A DNA stretch of 36,005 nt from Streptomyces mexicanus. GTDB lineage: Bacteria > Actinomycetota > Actinomycetes > Streptomycetales > Streptomycetaceae. The translations under genes were made by a program, and so were the position numbers. Positions within the stretch are counted from its first letter, which is position 1. Each line of letters opens with the position of its first letter. Positions 24,592 to 32,013 of this stretch are shown here, piece by piece. The notes below the pieces were generated by a model that saw only the letters and a list, made by a program, of their open reading frames with translations, was not told where the DNA came from and did not search any database. The stretch lies in NCBI RefSeq assembly GCF_902506575.1, contig NZ_LR732544.1:1350224-1386228 (forward strand), written 5' to 3'.

Positions 24592-26418
24592 TTGCGGGAG
24601 TTCACCAGCCCTCCGTTGGCACTGGCACCGCCGGTGGGCGGTCTGGCCGATGTCGTCTTCGAGCATGCCCAGGAGGACCCGCGGCGCATCGCGCTCGGCC
24701 GCAAGGACGAGAGCGGGGCGTGGCGCGACGTGACCGCCGCGGAGTTCCGCGACGAGGTGCTCGCCCTCGCCAAGGGCCTGCTCGCCCAGGGCATCCGCTT
24801 CGGCGACCGGGTCGCGATCATGTCCCGCACCCGCTACGAGTGGACCCTGTTCGACTTCGCGCTGTGGACGATCGGTGCCCAGGTGGTCCCCGTCTATCCC
24901 ACCTCCTCGGCCGAGCAGTGCTTCTGGATGCTGTACGACGCGGAGGTGTCGGCGGCGATCGTGGAGCACGAGGACCACGCGATGACGATCGCCACCGTCA
25001 TCGACCGGCTGCCGGCGCTGCGCCGGCTGTGGCAGCTGGACGCGGGCTGTGTGCAGGACCTGTACGACGCGGGCGCGGCCGTGGACGACGAGGTGGTGCA
25101 CCGGCACCGGCAGGCGGTCACACCCGACTCGGTCGCGACGGTCATCTACACCTCCGGCACCACCGGCCGCCCCAAGGGGTGCGTCCTCACGCACGGCAAC
25201 TTCATGTACGAGGCGGACACGGTCATCGCCCGCTGGGAGCCGGTCTTCCACACCAAGCGGGGCGACGAGGCGTCCACGCTGCTGTTCCTCCCGCTCGCGC
25301 ACGTCTTCGGCCGGATGGTGGAGGTCGCCACGATCCGCGGCAAGGTGCGCCTCGGCCACCAGCCGCAGCTGAACGCCTCCGCGCTGCTGCCCGACCTGCA
25401 GGCGTTCAAGCCGACGTTCATCCTGGCGGTGCCGTACATCTTCGAGAAGGTGTTCAACGCCGCCCGCCGCAAGGCCGAGAAGGAGGGCCGGCAGGGTCCC
25501 TTCGAGAAGGCCGTCGAGGTCGCGGTGAAGTACGCGGACGCGCTGGAGGCCAAGGCCTGGGGCATCGGCCCGGGTCCGTCGGCCGGACTGCGCATGCAGC
25601 ACCAGCTGTTCGACAAGCTGGTGTACGCCAAGGTGCGCGCGGCCATGGGCGGCCGGATCCGCAACGCCATGTCCGGCGGTTCGGCGATGGACCGCCGCCT
25701 CGGCCTGTTCTTCGCCGGCGCCGGGGTGCAGATCTACGAGGGCTACGGGCTGACCGAGTCCACGGCGGCGGCCACCGCCAACCCGCCCGAACGCACCCGC
25801 TACGGCACGGTCGGGCAGCCCATTCCCGGCGTCACCGTGCACATCGCCGACGACGGGGAGGTGTGGCTGCGCGGTGGCAACGTCTTCCAGGGCTACCTGA
25901 ACAACCCCAAGGCCACCGACGAGACCCTGCACGACGGCTGGCTGGCCACCGGCGACCTCGGCTCCCTCGACGAGGACGGCTACCTCACCATCACCGGCCG
26001 CAAGAAGGAGATCCTGGTGACCTCCGGCGGCAAGAGCGTGGCCCCGGGCGTCCTGGAGGAACGCGTCCGCGACCACCCGCTGGTCTCGCAGTGCATCGTC
26101 GTGGGCAACGACCGCCCGTACATCGCCGCCCTGGTCACCCTCGACCACGAGGCCGTCGAGCACTGGCTGCAGATGCGGGGCAAGCCGAAGCTGACGCCCT
26201 CCCGGCTGGTGCGCGACCCGGATCTGGAGGCCGAGGTGCGGCGCGCGGTCGTCGCCGCCAACACCCTGGTGTCGCAGGCCGAGTCGATCCGCACCTTCCG
26301 CATCCTCGCCCAGCCCTTCACCGAGGAGCACGGCCTGCTGACGCCGTCGCTGAAGCTGAAGCGCAGGGCCATCGAGAAGGCGTACGCCGATGAGGTGGAA
26401 GCGCTGTACCGGACGTGA
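24592..26418 (+). CDS. Long-chain fatty-acid-CoA ligase (AMP-forming)
   Basis: This 608-residue ANL-superfamily enzyme activates fatty acids with ATP and CoA via an acyl-adenylate. The P-loop motif is IYTSGTTGRPKG, the adenine/acyl motif GYGLTES, the hinge region GDLGSLDEDGYLTITGRKKE and the C-terminal lysine region SLKLKR. The TTG at 24592 is chosen because the protein then begins MREFTSPPLA, matching the usual actinobacterial MREF start, and GGGAG is 6 bp upstream. The frame is open to 24439, but the extra 51 residues are basic and low-complexity. It has its own promoter region and no operon partners. Confidence 0.92.
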   Translation: MREFTSPPLALAPPVGGLADVVFEHAQEDPRRIALGRKDESGAWRDVTAAEFRDEVLALAKGLLAQGIRFGDRVAIMSRTRYEWTLFDFALWTIGAQVVPVYPTSSAEQCFWMLYDAEVSAAIVEHEDHAMTIATVIDRLPALRRLWQLDAGCVQDLYDAGAAVDDEVVHRHRQAVTPDSVATVIYTSGTTGRPKGCVLTHGNFMYEADTVIARWEPVFHTKRGDEASTLLFLPLAHVFGRMVEVATIRGKVRLGHQPQLNASALLPDLQAFKPTFILAVPYIFEKVFNAARRKAEKEGRQGPFEKAVEVAVKYADALEAKAWGIGPGPSAGLRMQHQLFDKLVYAKVRAAMGGRIRNAMSGGSAMDRRLGLFFAGAGVQIYEGYGLTESTAAATANPPERTRYGTVGQPIPGVTVHIADDGEVWLRGGNVFQGYLNNPKATDETLHDGWLATGDLGSLDEDGYLTITGRKKEILVTSGGKSVAPGVLEERVRDHPLVSQCIVVGNDRPYIAALVTLDHEAVEHWLQMRGKPKLTPSRLVRDPDLEAEVRRAVVAANTLVSQAESIRTFRILAQPFTEEHGLLTPSLKLKRRAIEKAYADEVEALYRT

Positions 26419-26555
26419 TCCGGTGCGCTCCCGGGGTACCCGCGCTCCGGTGCGGCGATCGGTTCCGGACGGATCGGCCGGTCAGGAATGCGGCAGGGCC
26501 CGTGATCGTTGACCATGTGAGTACCACCTGACGACAACCGAAGGATCAAAAGCTC

Positions 26556-27392
26556 GTGAGCAGCAAGGTCCCCCCGATCATCCTCAACAACGGCGTCGAG
26601 ATGCCCCAGCTGGGCTTCGGCGTCTGGCAGGTGCCGGACGACGAGGCCGAGCGTGCCGTGGCCACCGCGCTTCAGGCCGGGTACCGCAGCATCGACACAG
26701 CGGCGATCTACGGCAACGAGGAGGGCACCGGCAGGGCCATCGCCGCCTCCGGCCTGCCGCGCGAGGACATCTTCGTCACCACCAAGCTGTGGAACAGCGA
26801 CCAGGGGTACGAGTCCACGCTGCGCGCCTTCGACACCTCGCTGGCCAAGCTCGGCCTGGACTACGTGGACCTGTACCTGATCCACTGGCCGCTGCCCGCC
26901 AAGGACCGTTACGTCGACACGTACAAGGCGTTCGAGAAGCTGTACGCCGACGGCCGCGTCCGGGCGATCGGTGTCTCCAACTTCCTTCCGGAGCACCTGC
27001 GGCGGCTGATCTCCGAGACGTCGGTGATCCCGGCCGTCAACCAGATCGAGCTGCACCCGCACCTGCAGCAGCACGCCGCCCGCGAGTACCACGCCGAGCA
27101 GGGCATCGCCACCGAGGCCTGGTCGCCGCTGGGCCAGGGCAAGGGCCTGCTGGAGGTCCCGGCGATCGTGGCGATCGCGCAGAAGCACGGCCGCACCCCG
27201 GCCCAGGTCGTGCTGCGCTGGCACCTCCAGCTCGGCAACGTCGTGATCCCGAAGTCCGTGACGCCGTCCCGGATCAAGGAGAACATCGAGGTGTTCGACT
27301 TCAGCCTGGACGACGAGGACCTGGCGGCCATCAGCGCGCTGAACGAGGACCGGCGCCTCGGCCCGGACCCGGCGACCTTCGACGTGGTCTGA
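26556..27392 (+). CDS. Aldo/keto reductase (2,5-diketo-D-gluconate reductase-like)
   Basis: This 278-residue NADPH-dependent aldo/keto reductase has the full catalytic tetrad: Asp47 and Tyr52 ([10 protein letters not shown]), Lys77 (TTKLWN) and His110 (LIHWP). The cofactor-binding part includes [14 protein letters not shown] near the C-terminus, typical of the AKR5 type. It would reduce aldehydes or ketones in the cytoplasm; the physiological substrate cannot be told. The GTG at 26556 follows AAGGATC. It is a single gene with a hairpin after the stop. Confidence 0.92.
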   Translation: MSSKVPPIILNNGVEMPQLGFGVWQVPDDEAERAVATALQAGYRSIDTAAIYGNEEGTGRAIAASGLPREDIFVTTKLWNSDQGYESTLRAFDTSLAKLGLDYVDLYLIHWPLPAKDRYVDTYKAFEKLYADGRVRAIGVSNFLPEHLRRLISETSVIPAVNQIELHPHLQQHAAREYHAEQGIATEAWSPLGQGKGLLEVPAIVAIAQKHGRTPAQVVLRWHLQLGNVVIPKSVTPSRIKENIEVFDFSLDDEDLAAISALNEDRRLGPDPATFDVV

Positions 27393-27404
27393 GGACGCTC
27401 CACT

Positions 27405-27449
27405 CCCGGACCGGACCGGCCCCCTCCCGGCACCCCGGCCCGGTCCGGG
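27405..27449 (+). terminator. Terminator-like hairpin after aldo/keto reductase
   Basis: CCCGGACCGG (27405-27414) pairs with CCGGTCCGGG (27440-27449). The 25-base loop is itself GC-rich and can fold. It starts 13 bp after the stop codon. Confidence 0.5.
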
Positions 27450-27530
27450 GGTACCCGCACCCCCCGAGATTGACGCGGACATGATGAATACGGTGCGCCG
27501 CGCCGCGGCACGTCGTACGGCAGGACACAA

Positions 27531-27541
27531 GGAAACTTTCC
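27531..27541. promoter_or_regulatory. Palindrome upstream of chitosanase gene
   Basis: GGAAACTTTCC is a perfect 11-bp palindrome 21 bp before the chitosanase start. It contains GAAACTTTC, which agrees with the GAAASTTTC sequence I recall as the operator of the ROK-type chitosanase repressor CsnR in Streptomyces lividans. That recollection is unverified. Confidence 0.45.
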
Positions 27542-27562
27542 CGACAGAAGGGTCCCCCCACC

Positions 27563-28258
27563 GTGCGCAGACCGACACCGACCCTCGCCGCGGCGTCCGG
27601 CGCCGCCCTGCTCGCCGCCGGGCTCCTCCCCGCCACCGCCTCCGGCGCCACCGCCCCCGCGTCCGTCCGCGAGGGCTCGGTCGGCGCCGCAGAACTGCTC
27701 GCCAAGGTGAAGACGTGCCGGCAGATATCCGCCGGCCGCTACCGCACCGACCAGGAGACCTCGGCCACCGTGCCCGTGTGCGGCACGAGCGGCGCGGTGT
27801 TCTGGACGGCCGACATGGACATCGACTGCGACGGGCAGCGCACCACGCACTGCAACGAGATGCGCGACCCCTGGTTCCGCAACGACACCGCCTTCCACCA
27901 GTCCGACGGCAGACCGCTGAAGGCCGAGACCCTGCCCTACGTCGTCGTGCCGAGCGCGAGCAGCATCTGGAACTACGCCGGCGCCGGCATCAAGGGCGGC
28001 GGCGTGGCCGCCGTCGTCCACGGCGGCAAGGTCGTGTACGCCGTCGTCGGCGACACCGGCCCCACGAACATCATCGGCGAGGCGTCCTACGCCACCGCCA
28101 AGGCGCTCGGCATCAACCCGGACCCGGCGACCGGCGGGGCGGACTCGGGGGTGACCTACATCCTGTTCAGGAACTCGAAGGCCTCCCCGATCGAGAGCCA
28201 CAGCGCGGCGGTCACGCTCGGCGAGAAACTCGCCCGGCAGTTCGTCTCCGGCGGCTGA
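27563..28258 (+). CDS. Secreted chitosanase, glycoside hydrolase family 75
   Basis: This 231-residue exported protein has a signal peptide (MRRPTPTLAAASGAALLAAG, then LLPATASGA, likely cleavage near residue 29). The mature part has the GH75 chitosanase features DMDIDCDG, a DPWFRNDTAFHQSDGRPL region, TLPYVVVPS, VVGDTGPTNIIGEAS and GVTYILFRN. Asp164 and Glu173, nine residues apart, are the likely catalytic acids by analogy with fungal enzymes. It would hydrolyse chitosan outside the cell. The GTG at 27563 has AAGGG upstream. It is monocistronic. The length is normal for the catalytic domain alone; there is no added carbohydrate-binding module. Confidence 0.85.
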   Translation: MRRPTPTLAAASGAALLAAGLLPATASGATAPASVREGSVGAAELLAKVKTCRQISAGRYRTDQETSATVPVCGTSGAVFWTADMDIDCDGQRTTHCNEMRDPWFRNDTAFHQSDGRPLKAETLPYVVVPSASSIWNYAGAGIKGGGVAAVVHGGKVVYAVVGDTGPTNIIGEASYATAKALGINPDPATGGADSGVTYILFRNSKASPIESHSAAVTLGEKLARQFVSGG

Positions 28259-28380
28259 GCGGTCGGCGGGCGGCGCCGCGCGGTGGACGGCCGCGCAGGC
28301 CCCGACCGGGCGGACGCACGGCCGCGCCCTGTGCGGGCCGGACCGGAGGAAAACCGCGTGTCCTCGGCGCACCGTCCGGC

Positions 28381-28386
28381 TACAGT
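28381..28386 (+). promoter_or_regulatory. -10 box of leaderless acetyltransferase transcript
   Basis: TACAGT ends 6 bp before the ATG at 28393, with no ribosome-binding site between. Confidence 0.45.
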
Positions 28387-28392
28387 CGGGCG

Positions 28393-28944
28393 ATGCCCGA
28401 GTTGCAGCGGCTTCACGCCGGCCACGCCCCGGCGGTGCTGGCCTTCGAGCGGGCGAACCGGGCCTATTTCGCCGCCTCGGTCTCCGACCGCGGCGACGAC
28501 TTCTTCGACCGGTTCGCCGACCGGTACGACGCCCTGCTGGCCGAGCAGGAGGCCGGCGTCTGCGCCTTCCATGTGCTCGTCGCCGAGGACGGCTCGGTGC
28601 TCGGCAGGTTCAACCTGGTCGGCATCGAAGACCGGACGGCGGAACTCGGCTACCGGGTCGCGCAGCACGTCGCCGGCCGAGGCGTGGCCACCTCGACCGT
28701 CCGGGAGCTGTGCCGGCTAGCGGCACACCGGTACGGCTTGCGCACCCTGCGAGCGGCCGCCGCCCACCGGAACGTCGCCCCCCGGAGGGGGCTGGTCAAG
28801 GCCGGGTTCGTCCCCGTCGGGCCCGCCGACCCGGCCCGCCTCGGCGGCCAGCCGGGCACCTGGTACCGGCGCGACCTGATGAACGATCGGCCGAGCGGGA
28901 CATCGACCGGGCAAGCCCCTGACCGACCGGCGCCCGGCAGCTGA
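28393..28944 (+). CDS. GNAT-family N-acetyltransferase (RimJ/RimL-like)
   Basis: This 183-residue acetyl-CoA-dependent acetyltransferase begins MPELQRLHAGHAPAVLAFE and shows FHVLVAEDGSVLGRFNLVGI, the acetyl-CoA loop VAGRGVATSTVREL (Q/RxxGxG/A type) and LVKAGFVPVG near the end. RimJ-like members acetylate protein N-termini or small molecules such as antibiotics. The ATG at 28393 lies behind a TACAGT box typical of leaderless transcripts; the frame is open further upstream through the chitosanase gene but that part is out of phase with it. The last 20 residues are Pro/Gly/Ser-rich. It converges on the methyltransferase. Confidence 0.82.
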   Translation: MPELQRLHAGHAPAVLAFERANRAYFAASVSDRGDDFFDRFADRYDALLAEQEAGVCAFHVLVAEDGSVLGRFNLVGIEDRTAELGYRVAQHVAGRGVATSTVRELCRLAAHRYGLRTLRAAAAHRNVAPRRGLVKAGFVPVGPADPARLGGQPGTWYRRDLMNDRPSGTSTGQAPDRPAPGS

Positions 28945-29080
28945 TCGGTGGCGGCCGGCCCGGGCGGACGCGCGGGGCGCAGGGTCCCCGGTCTCCGCCC
29001 GACGCGCGGCTGCCTCCCGGCGCGACCGCGGGGCGGCAGGGGGGATCGCACCGCCCCTACCGCTCCCGGGGATCCGCGGG

Positions 29081-29899
29081 TCAGACGCGGACGGCCGTGT
29101 ACACGGTGTGCGCCTTGAGGACGAAGAGGTCCCTCCTGCGGTGCACGCTCGCCTCGTCGTCCGGGTCCAGCAGCCGGTCCAGCGCGGCCCGGTCCTCCGG
29201 TTCGAGGGCGTCGCCCATGCCCTCGCGCAGCCGGGCGAGGGTGTCGGCGACGTAGGCGCGGGCCTGCGCGGAGACCGGCGCGGGCAGGTCCAGCAGGAAG
29301 CTGCGGGTGCCGGTGGGCTTCAGGCCGGCGGCGGCCAGCAGCGCCGGCCAGTCCTCGGTCTCGGCGACCGAGCCCGGCAGGTCCTGCCGCATCCGGGTGA
29401 ACCAGTCGGCCTCGATCGCGTCGAGGCGTGCCTGCAGGCCGGGGCGGCCGATGCCGATGTCCCGCGGCAGGAAGCGGGCGGGCAGGCCGCCCTCCAGCAG
29501 GGCGAGGGTGCCGCCCGGGGCCAGGTGACCGGCGAACGCGGTCAGGGCGGCGCGCTGGTCGCCCAGGTGGTGCAGGCTGTTGCTGGCCCACAGCAGGTCG
29601 GCCGGGGCGTCCAGGTCGACCAGGGCGGCGGGCAGGTCGCCGGTGACGGTGGTGAAGCGGTCGGCGTGGCCGAGCCGGGCGGCGCGCTCGCGGGCCCGTT
29701 CCAGCAGGGGCGCGGAGCCGTCGACGGCCACGACGCGGGCCTTGGGGAAGCACTCGGCGAACAGGCCCGCGACCACGCCCGGCCCGCTGCCGGTGTCGAC
29801 GATCACGCCGGGGTCGCCCGCCTGCTCGGCCAGCCAGGCCATCACCTGCCGGTACAGGGGCGCGAACAACTCGGCCTGGGACTCCAGCAGCGGGGCCAT
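29081..29899 (-). CDS. SAM-dependent methyltransferase, probably truncated at its 5' end by an assembly artefact
   Basis: This class I methyltransferase fold has the SAM-binding motif VIVDTGSGPGVVAGLF, followed by acidic VVAVDGS, and SNSLHHLGDQRAAL typical of motif IV. Its substrate is unknown. From the first available ATG (29899) the protein has 272 residues, but no ribosome-binding site precedes it. The frame stays open upstream with plausible coding sequence (HHTTRIIKHRPGHGHHGDTD, ending just before the ATG) and no start codon before the adapter-like sequence at 30017. The true start has probably been lost at that joint. Confidence 0.78.
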   Translation of the reverse strand: MAPLLESQAELFAPLYRQVMAWLAEQAGDPGVIVDTGSGPGVVAGLFAECFPKARVVAVDGSAPLLERARERAARLGHADRFTTVTGDLPAALVDLDAPADLLWASNSLHHLGDQRAALTAFAGHLAPGGTLALLEGGLPARFLPRDIGIGRPGLQARLDAIEADWFTRMRQDLPGSVAETEDWPALLAAAGLKPTGTRSFLLDLPAPVSAQARAYVADTLARLREGMGDALEPEDRAALDRLLDPDDEASVHRRRDLFVLKAHTVYTAVRV

Positions 29900-30012
29900 C
29901 ACGGCCCAGTCGAGGTCCGTGTCACCGTGGTGTCCGTGACCGGGTCGGTGCTTGATGATGCGTGTGGTGTGGTGGGAGCGCGGGGCGCCACAGGGGAGGT
30001 ACTCGGGGGGGG

Positions 30013-30045
30013 TGGGCGGCAGCGTCAGATGTGTATAGGAGGCAG
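30013..30045 (+). other. Sequencing-adapter remnant (Nextera read-1 transposon end): assembly artefact
   Basis: Positions 30017-30045 match the last 29 bases of the Illumina Nextera read-1 adapter at 27 positions. GCGTCAGATGTGTATA is exact, and two A-to-G differences lie in the final AAGAGACAG part. An 8-base G run (30005-30012) precedes it. Read in the three frames it gives the peptides SYTHLTLPP and LLYTSDAA, known hallmarks of adapter contamination in databases. Both flanking genes are incomplete towards it. Confidence 0.9.
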
Positions 30046-30329
30046 CCGCGGGCCGGGTGGGGGTCGGCCGGCTGATCCCCTGGTTCCTGGTCGGCTTCCT
30101 CGTCCTGGCGGCCGCGAACACCGCCGGCCTCGTCCCCTCCGCCGCGCACGGGCCGCTCGGCACGCTGTCGGTGTTCCTGATCACCGTCGCCCTCTCCGCG
30201 ATCGGCCTGTCCACCGACCCGGCCCGCCTGCGCCGCACCGGCCCGGCACCCCTGCTCCTCGGCGGCTGCCTGTGGATCGTGGTGTCCCTGACCAGCCTGG
30301 CCACCCAGGGCCTGCTCCGATACCTCTGA
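30039..30329 (+). pseudogene. C-terminal fragment of YeiH-family putative sulfate exporter
   Basis: Only the last about 95 residues of a membrane transporter remain: IPWFLVGFLVLAAANTAGLV, a further helix VFLITVALSAIGLSTD and LLLGGCLWIVVSLTSLATQ before the natural end. YeiH proteins have roughly 330-350 residues and about ten helices, so some 250 residues are missing. The frame opens directly after the adapter-like sequence (in-frame TAG at 30036). GTG 30057 is the first possible start but has no meaning as a gene start. The truncation is best explained by the assembly joint, not by natural decay. Confidence 0.75.
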
Positions 30330-30390
30330 CCGCGCCACACCGACCGCGCACCGCGCGGGGCCCACCTCGCAGAACCGGTCGCGTGAGGCC

Positions 30391-30488
30391 GGCGGTGCGG
30401 CGGTGACCACGCTGGACGGGCGGTGCGGCGGTGACCGCGCTGGACGGGCGGTGCGGCGGTGACCGCGCGGGACCGGCGGTGCGGGACC
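30391..30488. repeat. Tandem 28-bp repeat, 3.5 copies
   Basis: Units begin at 30391, 30419, 30447 and 30475 (partial), each starting GGCGGTGCGGCGGTGACC. The first two differ at one base; the third and fourth diverge at their ends. The array lies in the gap between the transporter fragment and the AraC-like gene. Confidence 0.85.
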
Positions 30489-30513
30489 GACCGCTCGCCG
30501 GGACGGCACGCCC

Positions 30514-30519
30514 TACCCT
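30514..30519 (+). promoter_or_regulatory. -10 box of leaderless araC-like transcript
   Basis: TACCCT ends 7 bp before the ATG at 30527; no ribosome-binding site is present. Confidence 0.4.
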
Positions 30520-30526
30520 GGCCCGT

Positions 30527-31246
30527 ATGACTGTCGCAGGCTCCACGCCGTCGGCCGGCGGGTACGCCGAGCGCCCCTCCCGGCTGCCCGGCGCGGTGGT
30601 GTGGACCAGACGCCCGGCGGGCCCCGCGGGCGCGCCCGTGCTGCCCGACGGGTGCATGGACCTGCTGTGGAGCGAGGGACGGCTGCTGGTGGCCGGGCCG
30701 GACACCCGCGCCCATCACCCTGAGGGGCCGGCCGCCGAGTGGGCCGGGGTGCGGTTCTTCCCCGGTACGGCGCCCGGCTTCCTCGGCGTGCCCGCCCGGG
30801 AACTGCGCGACCGTCGCGTGGAGTTGGCGGAGCTGTGGCCCGCCCCGGTGGTGCGCCGGCTGTGCGGGCGCCTGGCGGCGGCGTCCGATCCGGCCGGCGC
30901 GCTGGAGGAACTGGCCCTGGAACGGGCGGCCGCCGCCGGCCCGCCCGACCCGCTGCTGCGGCCTCTGGTCGCGGCCCTGGCCGCGGGCCGCCCGGTCGGC
31001 GCGACGGCCGACGAACTCGGCGTCTCCCCGCGCCAGTTGCACCGCCGCTCGCTGGCCGCTTTCGGCTACGGGCCGAAGATGCTGGCCCGCGTGCTGCGCC
31101 TGCGGCGGGCGCTGGCCCTGGCACGGTCCGGGGTGTCGTCCGCCGCCCCCGCCGCCCGCGCCGGCTTCGCCGACCAGGCACATCTGGCCCGCGACGTCCG
31201 GGAGTTCACCGGGATGCCACTGGGCGACCTGCTGTCCCTGGGGTAG
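30527..31246 (+). CDS. AraC-family transcriptional regulator (DUF6597-type N-terminus)
   Basis: This 239-residue regulator has an N-terminal sensory domain of the type recognised by VLPDGCMDLLW and AGPDTRAHHPEGPAAEWAGVRF (first and last part of about residues 40-80). A C-terminal AraC helix-turn-helix domain follows from about 160: ADELGVSPRQLHRRSLAAFGYGPKMLARVLRLRRAL, then AARAGFADQAHLARDVREFTGM. The ATG at 30527 is supported by a -10 box just upstream; the frame is open to 30431 through the tandem repeat. It converges on the VOC gene with a hairpin between. The target is unknown. Confidence 0.87.
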   Translation: MTVAGSTPSAGGYAERPSRLPGAVVWTRRPAGPAGAPVLPDGCMDLLWSEGRLLVAGPDTRAHHPEGPAAEWAGVRFFPGTAPGFLGVPARELRDRRVELAELWPAPVVRRLCGRLAAASDPAGALEELALERAAAAGPPDPLLRPLVAALAAGRPVGATADELGVSPRQLHRRSLAAFGYGPKMLARVLRLRRALALARSGVSSAAPAARAGFADQAHLARDVREFTGMPLGDLLSLG

Positions 31247-31254
31247 CCCGATGT

Positions 31255-31320
31255 CCTCGGCGTGTCCCGACCGGGCCGGCGGCCGTAGGCCCGGACCGCC
31301 GGGCACCGGGACGCACGAGG
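31255..31320. terminator. Long imperfect hairpin between convergent araC-like and VOC genes
   Basis: CCTCGGCGTGTCCCG (31255-31269) pairs imperfectly with CGGGACGCACGAGG (31307-31320), enclosing a second stem CCGGCGG/CCGCCGG. It fills the gap between two converging genes. Confidence 0.5.
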
Positions 31321-31321
31321 C

Positions 31322-31714
31322 TCAGGTCAGCTCGGCGAACAGGTCCACGCCGTTGCCGTCGGGGTCGTGGACGACCGCGTACCGCATCCCCCACACCGCG
31401 TCCCAGGGCCCCAGCGCGCCGTGGTACCCGGCCCCGACCAGATCCTCGTACACGGCGTCCACGTCGGCGGGGGTGTCGCAGCGGAAGGCGAGCGAGACCC
31501 GGCCGCCCGCGGCCGGCGGCTGCCAGGCGGGATGGAACGAGCGGACGGTCTCCTCGGTGTCCAGGGCGAGCGTCGGCCCGCCGGGGAGTGCGGCCTCGAC
31601 GTGCGGCTGTTCCTCGGCGCCCGCGGGGAAGACGAGCCCGAGGCGGCGGTAGAAGGCGAGCGAGGCGGCCAGGTCGGAGACGACGAGTCCGATCACGGCG
31701 AATCGTGGAGTCAT
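31322..31714 (-). CDS. VOC-family (glyoxalase/bleomycin-resistance/dioxygenase) protein
   Basis: This 130-residue protein with the paired beta-alpha-beta-beta-beta fold begins MTPRFAVIGLVVSDLAASLAF and ends VVHDPDGNGVDLFAE, the usual metal-site strand with Glu. Members include lyases, dioxygenases and drug-binding proteins, so no reaction can be named. The ATG at 31714 lies 6 bp behind TACAGT, indicating a leaderless transcript; the frame is open upstream to 31801 but the added residues are basic and unlike the family. Confidence 0.85.
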   Translation of the reverse strand: MTPRFAVIGLVVSDLAASLAFYRRLGLVFPAGAEEQPHVEAALPGGPTLALDTEETVRSFHPAWQPPAAGGRVSLAFRCDTPADVDAVYEDLVGAGYHGALGPWDAVWGMRYAVVHDPDGNGVDLFAELT

Positions 31715-31720
31715 GCCGCC

Positions 31721-31726
31721 ACTGTA
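31721..31726 (-). promoter_or_regulatory. -10 box of leaderless VOC transcript
   Basis: TACAGT on the minus strand ends 6 bp before the ATG at 31714. Confidence 0.45.
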
Positions 31727-31907
31727 GGGACGCGGCCCGCGTCGGTCTTGAACGGATCGGACACGACCCTCCGGCCGCCGTGACCTGCGCTCGCGCGGCA
31801 ACCGGGTGAGGCGACACGCCGATCAGTGACGTTTCTCCGGTGACGGTGTTGCGCCGTTCGGGTGAGTAAAACCCGCATCATGTAGGCGTCTCGCAATGGT
31901 CTATGGA

Positions 31908-31928
31908 TCCTTTTGTCTTGGCAAAGGA
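31908..31928. promoter_or_regulatory. Inverted repeat upstream of isocitrate lyase/PEP mutase family gene
   Basis: TCCTTT (31908-31913) and AAAGGA (31923-31928) are inverted repeats separated by 9 bp, in an AT-rich patch about 90 bp before the gene start. It is a possible operator for a regulator encoded elsewhere. Confidence 0.35.
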
Positions 31929-32013
31929 ATCGCGTCGCGAGCCGGCTCAGCACCGTCCGCGCACCGACTTCCTTCCGCGCTGTGCGTCCACCCCCCATCG
32001 GAGGAGTCACGCC

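Noticed and set aside
30391..30488. Possible CRISPR array because of 28-bp repeats.
   Set aside because: The repeats are directly adjacent without spacers, there are no cas genes, and the units are extremely GC-rich.
29922..30509. Minus-strand open frame of 195 codons near the joint.
   Set aside because: It contains the LLYTSDAA peptide produced by the adapter sequence and is otherwise repeat and antisense translation.
29081..31306. Long minus-strand open frame of 741 codons that would fuse the methyltransferase to a large upstream part.
   Set aside because: The upstream part runs through adapter sequence, the tandem repeat and the antisense of the AraC-like gene; only the methyltransferase part has a fold signature.
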